Of a DNA stretch of 64,000 nt, positions 46,407-58,100 are shown piece by piece (positions within the stretch are counted from its first letter, which is position 1; each line of letters opens with the position of its first letter). The translations under genes were made by a program, and so were the position numbers. The notes beneath the pieces were generated by a model. The model was not told the origin of the DNA and made no database searches. It worked only from the letters and a program-made list of their open reading frames with translations. This DNA comes from Thoreauomyces humboldtii (Eukaryota > Chytridiomycota > Chytridiomycetes > Spizellomycetales > Powellomycetaceae): the NCBI GenBank assembly GCA_027596035.1, contig JADGJA010000007.1, positions 1 through 64,000 of the forward strand, in the 5' to 3' direction.

Positions 46407-47190
46407 GCTCTTCATGTGAGTTTATTGCTGACCCAACCTCCTTCATCGTTCCGTTGACGACCGACCCTCAACATCCACCTCGACGACCCACCGATCTCAG
46501 CAAACGCTTGGTATTCTCCCCATACCCTGACCCTCATTCGAATTACATTGACTAACACGATGGGCTTCTGACTAACCCGGTGGCTTCCTGCGGAAGACAA
46601 CAATTGCGGAAGTATAGTGAACCGTCCCCAGCCGATTTAACAACGCAGAGAGGCAAGTGCTAACAATGACAAGATGACGAGCTGGAACATAGAGGGACAG
46701 GTACAGAAGACGGGTCTTTCCGCTAGTACGTGTGGAAGCAGATGAGTTGCGGCTGGGTTGCACTGGACCCTCGGGTTCAGCACGCGCGACGAACGCGTTT
46801 AAAGCGGACAGACGCTGAATGGGGCTGCATCGGTCAATGGGTAGAGGGCACACGGACGGACAACGAGCAGGGGCAGAGTAGATCAGCAATCAACTAGGTT
46901 TGCTAGACTGAGCTTTTCACGGATAGGTGCCCGAGCCAGAAGTTGCAAATGCGAGCCTCCTCTTGCTGAGTCAGCTGTCCTCCGCTACCCCGTCCCTGTT
47001 TGCCCAGTCAGCCTTGCCTTGCCTTGAGCGGAGATGAAAGCAACCTGCTCAATACATTCGTCGCGTTTCCTCTCCGTTCGAAGTGTCTGTCGCTAAGAAG
47101 GTTCGATTTCATTCAAGGTGCCAAACACAAACGAAGGCTTTCCCATCGACAGACATCACAACGGCCGACACCCTCTGATCATCGCATTAG

Positions 47191-47314
47191 ATGTCTGTGG
47201 GACCAATGCCAATCGAAAGAGAGCTTCTCTCCAAAGTTAGCACCGACGAGTCCACCCATCCTGCATCAGTGACAGTTCCCGTTGACCAACCTTACGACGC
47301 CGGAAACGAGGAGA

Positions 47315-47348
<34 letters not shown>

Positions 47349-49470
47349 TGCATTCGAGGATGCTCCAGAAACACTCTCTCCGACCCCGGATGCTACATCC
47401 CCGAGGCGAATCAGCTTCACGTGGAGGGGTAAAATCGACAAGAAGGCTTTGAAAGCGGCAACCGTTGACGCGGAACGGTCGCTGGCACAGGACAATGCGG
47501 ACGTGGAAAAAGCCGTCGCCATGTTTCTGAACTCTCAGTTTGTGGAGGCAGAGACCTTCCTCTATGCGCGCTATGGCGCAACTTTGTTTCATACACTAGG
47601 CTTCGCAGTCGTATCATGGCTCAAGGCCGTGATGACGTTCGATCCAACCGACGTCCAGACGGCCCATGAGGCTCTTCGCACTGCACTCGAGATCGCTTCT
47701 GTGTATCGCATGCAGACGAGCATCACGGGCTCCATCGCTGGTCTGCTCACGCGCAACAAAGAGGGCGACAACATCAAGAAGATGACACCGCTTCAGAAAC
47801 ACGCTGAGCTGGCATATGCTGAAGGTCATCTATTGAAGGCCATGCTTACGCTAGTCACGGATGGCAACCCTGTCGCTTTCGTCCGGGAAGGTCTCAACAT
47901 TCGTGCCGCCTACAGTTCCTACAAGTCCTGCTATCGGTTTCTTCAGTCGACGTTCGACGAGGGAGGCGCACAGAAGCTGGCAAGCAGCGGTGTGGACGCG
48001 CATTTCGTCTCGGGAATCCTCCTCGGTGTAGGAGCTTTCAATCTTGTCCTGAGCATGTTGCCCGGGAAGGTGCTCAAGCTCTTTGAGCTCATCGGATTCT
48101 CGGGCGACCGCGATTTCGGACTTTCGCGACTTGAGATCGGTGGCATGTGGCCGGTGCACGATCGCAGCGCTGCCGTGCCGGTTCCCGCGTCTAGTGGAAA
48201 GAAGAGCAAGAAGGACTCCGCAACTGGGAGCAAAACCTTGCAGCGGGATGATAGTTTGAGGGACGACGTCAGTCCCGATCTTACCAAGGTTCCATTTGCC
48301 ATGCCTTCTTCCTCCGGTTCAAATCAAAGCGGTCTTCGCAAACCGCTCTGCGATCTGGTTCTTCTTGTCTACCACATCGTCCTGTCTAGTGCGGTTCAGC
48401 TCCCGGACTGCGACCTGCCTTTCGCTCAAGAAATCCTGGCTAAATCTTTGGAAGCACATCCAAATAGCTTTATCTTCCTTGCCCTGCGAGCGCGGTTGAA
48501 GGAGACAATGGGAGATCCGGCCGCCGCCTTGGAAGAGTTCGAGACAGTCAAACATATCCAGTCGGAATGGAAGCAGCTCGCTCACATCGTCGCGTGGGAT
48601 TCTGGTACCTGCCATGGCGCTTTGGGCAATTTCCCTGGCGCCCATGACTGCTACGAGCTGCTTTACGAGGAAAGCAAATGGTCTAAAGCCATCTATAGAT
48701 ATCTTCAAGCTGTATACTTGTACGCCTCGGATCCAGACGCAAACCGAGCGGCCACATCTTCGATGCTAAAGGAAATACCGTCATTGACCCGCAAGATCGC
48801 CGGCAAAAGCATCCCCATGGAGAAGTTTGTTGCCAGAAAGTGTCGAAAGTGGACGCTGCAAGGTAGCAGACTCCAGTTGCCGCACCTCGAGATCCTGTGG
48901 ATCCTCAATGGCTTCGACATTCTTCCCCCGAACATCATTCCTACCTTCATCGGGCAGGTAGACGCCGCGCTGAAGAAGCTCGAGGAACAGCAGTCGACGA
49001 CGGAAGATTCAGACAGCCTTCCTTACAAGACCTTCTACGACGATGCATGCCTGCTCCGTCTGCTCAAAGGGGTGCTGTCACGGGAGGCAGCCGTGCCGAA
49101 CGCGTCGACTCTTCAGCCCATGGCAGAGCTAGCGAGAACGCTCCCTCCGACGCCACCGCAGCTCGAGTCCTTGGCGTACGCGGCTCGACAGCTAGAGTTC
49201 ACGCGTCATCACGCTGAGAAAATCGCGCTAGATCACTACCTTCTACCTTTCTCGAGACTGGAGCTCGGGAAACTGTATGTTCGGGCAAGGAACTTCAAAA
49301 AAGCCCGCAGGGAGTTCAATGCGGCCTTGAACGGTGGCTACGCGGAAGACGAGGCGGGTGATCGACCGAAAGGCAAGATCTCCTTGGAGAACGCACTTTA
49401 CTTTCGTGTCTACAACGCAACGATCAAGCTAGATATGCTAGAGAGGATTCTTTTACCAATTGAATCATAA
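47191..49470 (+). CDS. IML2: Iml2/TTC39-family outer-membrane TPR protein
   Basis: A single-exon gene for 759 residues. The family (DUF3808; yeast Iml2, animal TTC39) is associated with lipid droplets, mitochondrial membranes and inclusion-body clearance. Family blocks are visible: YRMQTSITGSIAGLLTR near residue 170, ELAYAEGHLLKAMLTLVTDGN near 208, GVGAFNLVLSMLPGKVLKLFE and GFSGDRDFGLSRLE near 278-312 (the strongest signature), and TPR-like helices to the end (FSRLELGKLYVRARNFKKARREF). The N-terminus has an 11-residue aspartate run encoded by a GAC microsatellite. The start at 47191 precedes this run and is the first ATG of the frame. Confidence 0.85.
47317..47349 (+). repeat. (GAC)10-GAT coding microsatellite
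   Basis: Ten GAC codons plus one GAT encode an uninterrupted run of 11 aspartates near the N-terminus of the Iml2-like protein. Near-pure codon repeats of this kind are prone to length change. Confidence 0.95.
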
Positions 49471-49960
49471 GCTTGCTCGGTCCTCGTCGTGTTCTGCCTT
49501 TTAGACTCGTGTTTTCCGTGCTGCTTGTCGGGGGGAAATCTAACGTCACGCCTTTGTCATATCGAACAGGAAGATTTACAAATCCAGTTTAGCAAGCTGT
49601 AAGTTCTGACTGCCTTGTCTGCCGGTTTTCCACAAACACGCTGTGGAGGAGCTAGCGGAAGTTATCCCATCACATTGCTTTCCGCCGGCTCTCTTATACG
49701 CCTTTCAAAAGTGGACAAAGCTAACGCATTTCTTCTTCTCGAAGCGCTGCCTTGTGCGGTCGGCCCGGACCTCCATGCAAAAGCCACGAAGAAGCCGGCA
49801 AACGACAAGCATGCGATGCGACGAGAATTGGACAGCTTCCTTGCAGAAGCGGAATTCTTTGTTTTTCTGGATATGTCAAAGATCGCAGTATGTACACAGT
49901 ACAGTACGCTGCCTCCGCTGCCTCCATAAAAGTCATGCGCTGTAACAGTACAACGAGCCG

Positions 49961-49988
49961 CCTCAAGCCTCAAGCCTCAAGCCTCAAG
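49961..49988 (+). repeat. Four perfect 7-bp tandem repeats (CCTCAAG)
   Basis: Four contiguous exact copies of CCTCAAG in noncoding DNA downstream of the Iml2-like gene. No function is suggested by position. Confidence 0.95.
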
Positions 49989-50907
49989 AGAATTGTTCGA
50001 CCGCTGTCGCGTTTGAGCGAACCAGCGAGTGCAGACGGACCCACACTTCCTTGGAAGCGGTGCCTTGGCTAGTGGGGATCGGGTGGGATAACAGTCAGCG
50101 AATATATTGCAAATATTCAGCGATAATCCTCAACGGCATGTATCATACTTTGTTCGGGCTTTCCCAATCCTCCTTCCCGTGGATCGAGAGGCTTATCATG
50201 GCCGTAGTGCTGCTTGCAGCCTGTCGGTATGGCTGAACTTCTGCTCCCCTGGGCGTTCGATCACCTGCGATGAGGCTTTCCGAAACCGACGTGTGTACAG
50301 TAAATCGGAGGCCCTATGGGTTTTCATCCCCAGACATCTGCTGCAAGGCTTTCTTTGGATATGCAAAGCTTTGCGGCGGACGGTGAAATCTTGGAACTCC
50401 GGGGAGAGAGAGCACACGGTCAGACACCCGTCGTCACCCATGTGAGCGGATGATTCATGTCTGTCTTGTGCTAAATTAATTCGGTTCGATAGCCACATGG
50501 CTGTGCCACAGGCGCGTCGGAGCTCACGACCTGCGTCTTACATGGCACCCACGCGTTCAGGGGGGAGATGCCACACCCACACTCGCGCGACAAGGTTCAT
50601 CCCTGTTCCCCGGCGGTTCTTCCACAGTTCATGTACCTGTATCGCAGATCTTGGTTTGCGCGCGCTCAGCTTTGCTCGCCTGACTCTCCGGTCCCCCCTA
50701 GCCTCCCCCACACGCGGCAGACACCTGACTGCATGGTGAGTCTGTGATGGCTTACTCCGGCAAGCATTGCTTCCCTCGGCAGGCTTGCTCAACACCATAA
50801 CCCCCTTGCCCAGCGAGGTGATCGCAGCCGTCCGGCACACAAGGGACTTCCTGCATGCATCGCGGCGTTGGCAGCGTCGCGGCTTTCAACGAAAACGTGG
50901 GGCCATA

Positions 50908-50930
50908 CGTGTACATGTGTGCTGTACACG
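50908..50930. promoter_or_regulatory. Inverted repeat CGTGTACA-N7-TGTACACG
   Basis: Perfect 8-base arms around a 7-base spacer, about 325 bases before the lipase start. It shares the TGTACAC half-site with the second inverted repeat at 50966-50982, which suggests a dimeric factor site. Confidence 0.55.
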
Positions 50931-50965
50931 TTCGCTTCAAGCGACTCGATGCGCAAGCGTGCACT

Positions 50966-50982
50966 GGTGTACAGTGTACACC
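50966..50982. promoter_or_regulatory. Inverted repeat GGTGTACA-G-TGTACACC
   Basis: Perfect 8-base arms around a single G, about 270 bases before the lipase start. Same half-site as the neighbouring element, centre to centre about 55 bases. Confidence 0.6.
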
Positions 50983-51164
50983 CCCTTCCGCGTTCACAAA
51001 GCCAGCTGGCCGAGCCAAGATGGTTTTTCTTCACATGACTTTCTTCACGAAGACGATTGCGTCCACGACTTCGTGCAAGGTCGGCGCGGACGAACGATGC
51101 GTACGATGGTTCCGTCTTCCAGTCTTCACATGCCGATGAACTCCAGATGAAGCCATCAAACAAG

Positions 51165-51173
51165 TATAAAAGG
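51165..51173 (+). promoter_or_regulatory. TATA box of the secreted lipase gene
   Basis: TATAAAAGG lies 81 bases before the ATG. A pyrimidine-rich leader follows, consistent with transcription starting about 30 bases downstream. Confidence 0.75.
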
Positions 51174-51253
51174 CACGTCCCCTAGACTTCCTTTTGACGA
51201 CCAACAAGCATTCCCACGTTTCCATCCCTCCTCGCCCCCTGAACGTAATCATC

Positions 51254-52527
51254 ATGGTCCGCTTCCTCCCTGCCTTCACCCTCCTCGCACTTGGAGCGGT
51301 GTCGATTCAAGCCTCCCCTGCAATGACACCACGAAACGCTCGAGTCACAGTCACCAGCCCGTCGGAGCAGCAAATTCGTCTTGATTACATGACCAACCTC
51401 ATCGGACGGAACGCTACGCCAGCCATGGTCGCCAACATCAACGCCCCGGCTATCTCAACGGTCATTACCACGCAGGTCGTCGCCACAGATGGCCTCACAG
51501 GGCCGCCGGCGCTCCTCGACCCCCCTAAGAAGGCCTCGGCGCTGGCCGTTAACAATATCGCCATCACCGGATCTGCCTTGACTGCGTTGGAAACTTACCA
51601 AAGCTATTCGGCAGCTGCCTACTGCTTGAGCGGCATGTCGACTTGGACATGCGCGGAACGATGCTCCGGCTATACGCAGGGTACCGTCATGGTAGCTCAG
51701 TTCGATGACCTTCTCACGAACACAGTCGGATATGTCGCTTACAACACGGCAAACAAAGAAATCATCGTCGCATACCGTGGAACCATGAGCGTTCGTTCCG
51801 CCATCACCGATCTCCAGCTCATCAAAGCTGATCTTGCGCCTTCATACACCCGTATTTCTGTGGCCCCCGGGGTCGAGGTCCACAGTGGTTTCCTGAACGC
51901 TGTCAAAATAACGCAAGACAGGGTCGCGGCCGCCATCGCCTACATTCAAAGCACCGTTCCAGGGTCCAAGGCTTACACCATCACAGTCACCGGACACTCT
52001 TTGGGTGGTGCGATCGCTATGCTTTCGGCCATTCAGTTGTATGACGTCCTTGGCCAATCTGCTGGGAGCAGAATCCAGGTGTACACCTACGGAGAACCTC
52101 GTGTTGGGAACCCCGCTTTTGCCGCCTGGGTTTACACTCTTCCGTTCTCTTCCAAGATCTACCGGTAAGGCGGATGCTTCCTTTGCTTGCTTTGTCTTTC
52201 GGTCCAGCCATGCTCATCCTATCGAATTTCCGACAGCGTTACCCATCTGGCAGACATCGTGCCTCATCTGCCCCCTCAGTTCCTCGGCTTCCTTCACCAC
52301 CGCTCAGAGTTCTGGATCAACAGCGCTGGAACCATCGGCACCTGCAATGATGCCACGGGAGAAGACTCGCATTGCGCAGGTAGGATCGCGGAGCTGGCCT
52401 TACCATGGTGTTCCGCCCTTCTCGATCCGCTAACTTGCTGCTTTGACCATTAGATTCCGAGTTCTTCACGAACATTCAGGATCACCTGCTCGGATACTTT
52501 GGTATTCCCTTTGGTCCCTGGTGCTAG
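51254..52527 (+). CDS. Secreted class 3 lipase / esterase
   Basis: Extracellular alpha/beta-hydrolase of the fungal lipase_3 family, acting on triacylglycerols or feruloyl esters. Three exons with matching phases: 51254-52164, 52237-52379 and 52454-52527. A signal peptide is clear (MVRFLPAFTLLALGAVSIQAS). A propeptide-like region of about 85 residues precedes the catalytic domain, which starts near YQSYSAAAYC. Catalytic residues are visible: Ser in TVTGHSLGGAIAM, Asp in THLADIVPHLPP, His in LHHRSEFWINSA. The oxyanion-strand motif is VAYRGTMS. The end is DHLLGYFGIPFGPWC. Cysteines at YCLSGMSTWTCAERC suggest disulfides. A strong TATA box and two paired inverted repeats upstream suggest regulated high expression. 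A truncated relative lies at 35911-36528. Confidence 0.92.
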
Positions 52528-52880
52528 TTTGGATGCGTACACATCCCCCTTGGACTTGGACGCGCGCGCGCGCGGGGTTGCCGGCAACCCACTACTTCGT
52601 TCCCACATATATGTAGATTCGTATATCATACTGTCTATAGAAATCAATATATCCAGTGCATCATCTACCCCACATTGAGCAATCAGGATCTGGAGGGCGG
52701 GAATGTACCCGTGCTGTACCTGTTGTACCTGACCTGTATATGTACCTTCCCGGGAGCGCTCGAAACAAGCACGAAAGGAAGTGCTGCGCCACGACCCTCT
52801 CCCAACGTTCCAGAGCGGCTCCTCTTCCTCCTCCTTCGAGTTCCTTCGTCACAGTAGGTTCGACGCAGTCTTTGGGCCTC
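52528..52880. other. Spacer between lipase and CRT10-like gene
   Basis: About 350 bases. It contains a (CG)n run near 52561-52573 and the likely promoter of the next gene. The CRT10 frame is open upstream to about 52656, so a longer N-terminus is possible. Nothing else was recognised. Confidence 0.4.
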
Positions 52881-54746
52881 ATGCCACGCATCATACAGTG
52901 TCCCTATGCTCCTCTCATCGTGGAGCCGCTCAGGGTACCGAGCGCGCAGGTCGCTCAGCTGGAAGGCGCGAAACCATGGAAGATGAACCTTGTGTGTGCG
53001 AGCACTCGCGAACGCCTGTTTTTTGTGGGCGTGGATCACCACATCCTAGTCTATCGGATACCACATCCCGCGGATCCATCACCAGTGGAACCCATCGGCA
53101 CGCTCACCTGTTATGGCCGTCCGGATCTTCACGGCGAGATCAACGCCATTCGAGTGGGCCTCGTCGGCGGAGAGGAGGTGCTTGCAGCTGCGGACGATGC
53201 GGGTCATGTTTACATCTGGATCACCTCAGATTACACGCGACAGCCCTTCGTGCTCGAGCATCGAGACTCGGCTTGGGGCCTCGCAATGTCTGGGAACCTC
53301 GTCGCTGCTTCTGCCAATTCGCATACGATCATGGTTTGGAACCTTCGCCCTGACTCCAGCGATTCTCTGGGAGGTCTCGATGCGAGGGAGCTCGTTGGTC
53401 ACGAAAACAACATTCCGAACATTGACTTCAGTTCCTGCGGAACTTTTCTGGCGTCTTGCTCGATCGACTGCTCTGTTCGGATATGGAACGTGAAGACAGG
53501 GATGGCGATCGTTTCCCGGCATATCGGAAATCAATGGGGTTGGGGTGCGACCTTCGTGACTCCATCCCTCTTCAAGCGCGCACATGGGCCAAACTGGTGT
53601 AATCCGGCCAAGCGTCCATGTGCTGACATCAAGCAAGAGGTACTGTCGCGCTGTGCAGGCGGAGTACGCCAGGCGGCTCTTTCGGAGTGGAAAAGCCGTG
53701 ACGTGTCCCCTACGGACGTCTGTCTTGAAGACTTTGAAAGTGGATCCGAGCCTGACGGATTCGAAACTAGAGCGGTACCAGAGGTCCATGCGGTTCGTAA
53801 CATTGGACTCGATCAAGTCGGTCAGTGGGATCCCGGCGCTATTCTTTCGTTAAAGGAGCCAGTGATTAGTGAAAACAGGCAATGCTTGTCGGTCAATATG
53901 CGCTATAAGAGGACAAGGGAGGTAGGGTCACCTGCGGAATCGAGTTCAGAGGAAAGTGATGAAGAAAACGCGCCCATGGAACAAGACGAGAATTCATCTT
54001 CCGACTACAATTCGGACACCATGGAGTCTGAACCCGATAGTGACGCGGTAGAATCAGCTGAGGATGGCGAAGGCATTTTCGTGCAGTTTGGAGACAACCC
54101 GGATAGCGATGAGATGGACGAAGGCAGTCTTTTCGAAGACCCTGTAATCTCATATCGACCAATCAGTTGGTGGCGCGATCGTGTCTTCAAGCCGCCGGCC
54201 CCGGCGCCCATTCGTAGACCTAGAGATGCTAGCTTGCCGTTCGATTTTCTTCTGTATACTTCGGTCGAAAACCTGTTTCTTCTTGATCCTCAAACCCTCT
54301 CGACATGCCACGAGCAACGGAAGCTCGTGTCGCGGAACGATGTAAGAGGTGCTGGTCCTCACGATCGTCTGAACATGATGGTGGTGCTTGAAGAACTCGG
54401 CGGCGCTGTTGTTGCAAGCCAGAAAGGCTCGGCTGCCCTCGTTCGTTTCACAAGGCATCGTGATTCCGATACGGCAATGCTATCAATAATCATTGAAGAT
54501 TACATTCCCAGTATCAATGTACCGAACTTCCTTTTGCTTGGACTATTTGCAGTCCAACGTTCCACAAGCCAATCTTCGCCCCGTTATGATGTGTATTTCT
54601 GTGAGTTTCATATCAATCCAGCGCAATGCGGATCGCCAATCTAATCGTTGACTTCCTCAGTGTACAGCAGCGGCCTTCTGATTGCTTACTCGATAACCAA
54701 CTCCTTCATCACGAACCCTCTCTTAATCGACCGACTCCGCTTGTGA
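52881..54746 (+). CDS. CRT10: Crt10-like WD40 protein
   Basis: Two exons (52881-54600 and 54661-54746) encode just over 600 residues. Crt10 is a fungal WD40 protein linked in yeast to regulation of ribonucleotide reductase genes. Family blocks are visible: RLFFVGVDHHILVYRIP, LHGEINAIRVGLVGGEEVLAAADDAGHVYIW, LEHRDSAWGLAMSGNLVAASANSHTIMVWNL and GHENNIPNIDFSSCGTFLASCSIDCSVRIWNVKTG. The last two are the best diagnostic stretches. An acidic Ser/Asp/Glu-rich insert of about 130 residues (near 53940-54130) splits the propeller. The C-terminal DRLNMMVVLEELGGAVVASQKG and LYSSGLLIAYSITN complete it. The start at 52881 (MPRIIQCPYAPLI) suits the family, but the frame is open further upstream. Confidence 0.75.
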
Positions 54747-55107
54747 ACGGGAGTCAATACATGCAGGCGTTCGAAGCAAGGCGGGGTTAGATATAAAACT
54801 TGTACATACTTCCCATGCAGGCTCGCGCTTCTGCTCCCGCTCCTCTGGCCTCTGCTCCTTGGACTTTTGCGTTTCCGACAGCAAAAGCACCGGTGACGGC
54901 AGCAAAATGGCCGCTGGAGGCCGCTTGGTCTCGCGAGCCACATCACTCTACACTTCCTCGTCTCGCAAAGGTGACCGACGTCGGATCTTTTATACATAGT
55001 TTCTTCTGTGCTGCAGCTACTCTTGGCAACAGCGGGTCAGGCAACAGAGGCAACAGGGCATCTGCATTTTCCGTGCTCAAACCCTGCCTCGCCAGGAACC
55101 TCCTACA
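54747..55107. other. Spacer between CRT10-like and MDM1-like genes
   Basis: About 360 bases with no supported gene. It should hold the 3' end of the first transcript and the promoter of the second; no TATA box was identified. Confidence 0.35.
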
Positions 55108-58100
55108 ATGTCTGCCGCGGTTCACCAAGAAAACTTCGATGCGGGGACCGTGACGCATAAAAAGATAGAACCGACATCTATACCCGATGAGGCCTCGCAT
55201 TCAATGGTCACTTGGCGGCAGACTTTCATCCAACGATTCCCCTTTACCGAGCGATTCCTCAACCGCGCAAATGCGTACGCTGACCTGCTGCCCAGAGGAT
55301 GGCTCGAAAAGCTACCCTTGCTGCTCATAGCCTTCGCTTTCTCTCCTCGTGCCTTTTTTATATTCGGCCTGATTGCTGCTTGCGTCCTCCTCGGTTATAC
55401 GTGGGCCGAGGCGTCCCACGCCAAGGCAGGAAACGCCTTCTCGCAACATCAGTCATGGGCGGCGGAAGCGGAGGTCAGTGAAGGGTACGTGGCCACGAAT
55501 GCCCTAGTATCACCACTGATCCGAACACATTGCGTGCCGCACAGCAAGCCAATGACGAGGCTGGGCCACCGCCGTCTCCCACCGGCTTTCTCAAAGACAT
55601 CGAACCTCTTGTCGAGCACATCGTCCGGGACTTCATCGAAACGTGGTACACGAACATCAACCAGTCTCAAAGCCCTGCATTCCCTCGTGCGGTTCGGGAG
55701 GCGCTGGATCATGCTTTCTGTCGCTTCAAAGATTCACTGACTACCACGCGGTTGACACCGAAGATTATCCTACCGGTCTTTCAGACCGTGATTGCGCATT
55801 TGGTAGGCAAGCCATTGAGAAGCGCTCTCGATGCGGGCTTTAACAGGAGTGCATTTCTTTTGCATTATAGAGAGAGTATAGAGCCCTGGAGGCTAGCTCT
55901 TTCGAGGTAGAGCACTATATGGAAGCAAGACCTAAGTCATACTTTAGCGCAATGAAGAATCGCACGGACGTCATCCGTCACCTCCGCGGTGTCTCCATGC
56001 ATCTTGCTGTGGATCTCTTGCCCCGCGCGGACAAGTCAAGTCCCATAGTGTTCGAGTTCGTGCATGAGATTCTTGCCACTTCGGTGCTTCTGCCGATCGT
56101 CGACATGTGCGCGGATCCCGACTGGATCAACAAGCAAATCATCTCGTACCTGAAGCGGAAGCAAGCGAAAGCCGCTATAAAGAAGGCCAAGGCCGCCGAA
56201 AGGGCTGGCACTCATCTCGGTGGAGCATCCCAGGATGAGATTTATGTGAAAGGTGCGGACACTGGAACATCGTTGAAAACGAGGCACGATCACTAAGTCT
56301 GGATGTCACTTGAACTAGTTTTGGAAGCACGGCGACTTCCGACCACTAGTGTCAACGGACTATATTGCGCGGTCACGTGCGGGAAGCAAATACAGAAAAG
56401 TCAGAAGATCAGAGCCGAGTCCAATCCAATGTGGATGGAAGAGTTCCGTTTGTAAGTCACAAGATCCCTTAACATCTGAAAACGTCAAACACCTGACCTC
56501 ACTTTACCCATGCCAGCTTTTGGAGCAATAACGCGGAAGCTGGAGGAATGGATGGAATCATCATCGATCTTACGGAGGCAAAGATAATGAAAGGTATCCG
56601 CGCACCAGAGAATTAATGGCTATTCAATTGCAATACTCATCTGGTGCACGTAGATGAGGTGCTTGGGAGCGCTAATATTCCAATAGCCAGTCTCACACCG
56701 AATGAGCTGGTACGCGCTTGGTACAAAATCGACACTTCAAGTCCAAAGTTTGCGGGTACCGTCAATGCAGAGATCCTCATAGAGGCCATTCGGATCAGGG
56801 CAACGCCCATCGCAGCGAACTCAGCAGCCATTAACCCTGTACTATCTGCCGAAAGCATCATGGTGAAGAGCGAAGCTCTAGTAGAGTTCATGGAGTATAT
56901 GGACAGCGTCAAATCCTCGCACTACATCCAGCTTTACATCATGGCCGACTCTTATAACCGCTTTGCACAATTGGAGCTGGCTGGTCAGACAAGCATCGGA
57001 GCACAAGCGGCTGTCGAGGGTCTCAAGGCAGACGCGCAAGAGATTATCGATACCTTCCTTACCTCCACGTCGGAAGAGTTCGTGGAGCTGGAAGCCCCCA
57101 ATCTTGTGGAAACTATCAGACGAATTGCGGTCAATGCGCCTACCCCTGACATGTTCAAACCGCTGCAAGCCGAAGTGATCAAAATCATCGACAAGCGTTT
57201 CCTAGAGGGATTTTTCGCAAGCTCCATGTATTCCGAGTTCTGCTCTCAGAAGGACGCTGCTGCAGCCCCTGAGAGCGATTCGGGCATCGCCGATATGGTC
57301 CCGGTGGCGCCTGTTGAGCAGGCATTGGCCTCGGAAATTGTGGCCGGTCTGGTCTCATCAGCACCCATCCTTGAAGAAGTCCCGTTCGCAACATATAAGC
57401 AGCTGGCAGAGGCGCAGAAAGATACCGAAGTCGAATCAACAAGCGAGGTTGCCGAACATGTAGCCGATGAATTTCATGATGCTCCGACTGCAGACGATGC
57501 AGCAAACGATTTTGTTATTCCAGCTGTCACCCAGTCGCCTGAGCCCGTACCGGACACGGATAGCATCTCACACTTTATGCAGTTGACGGCAGACGTGCTT
57601 ATTGATTTAAAACTGGATGGCACGGACAACCCAGAGGCTGTCAAAGATGCTGTGAACAAGTTGCGAGAGCATGTCGGGCTCATAGATGCAGCCATGCGTC
57701 AGGCGCCGGACGCCGAAGGCATCTCGGACCTCGCACACATCAAACTGCATCTTCAGACCAAAGTTGAAGATCTCAGCGACATGATCAGTCAAAGCGAGCA
57801 CCTTCAATCCACTGTGGTCGATCTTCAGCACATTCGGATCAACGTTCTGGATATGTTCGAAGGCGATCGAACCGATGACGACAAGGGACCAAACATCTTT
57901 GCGTTTGCGGGGGTAGGGGCCACGAGCTCAAAGGATCTTCGGTATATCATCCAAATCGAGCGCGTGAACGGCAGCGGTGGTTGGATGATCACGAAGTCGT
58001 ACGCTGACCTTATACACCTGTATGAAAGTCTGGACGCTTTGTTTCCCAAGATCAAAAAGTCTGGATTCCCTTCCCGCAGTAGGGTAGTAGGAAGCAAGGC

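Larger units (their letters stand above)
45386..47190. other. 1.8-kb gene-free stretch with an isolated promoter-like block
   Basis: No supported protein gene. A 58-codon plus-strand frame at about 45500-45676 lacks motifs. The main visible structure is a strong TATA box (46282-46289) followed by a CT-rich leader and four 13-base tandem repeats (46355-46406), with no convincing coding frame behind them. The last part, upstream of 47191, should hold the IML2-like promoter. Confidence 0.45.
49471..51253. other. 1.8-kb gene-free stretch upstream of the lipase
   Basis: No supported gene; open frames on both strands lack motifs. It holds a (CCTCAAG)4 tandem repeat at 49961-49988, two TGTACA-centred inverted repeats at 50908-50930 and 50966-50982, and the lipase TATA box at 51165-51173. 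The length suggests a large regulated promoter for the secreted lipase. Confidence 0.45.
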
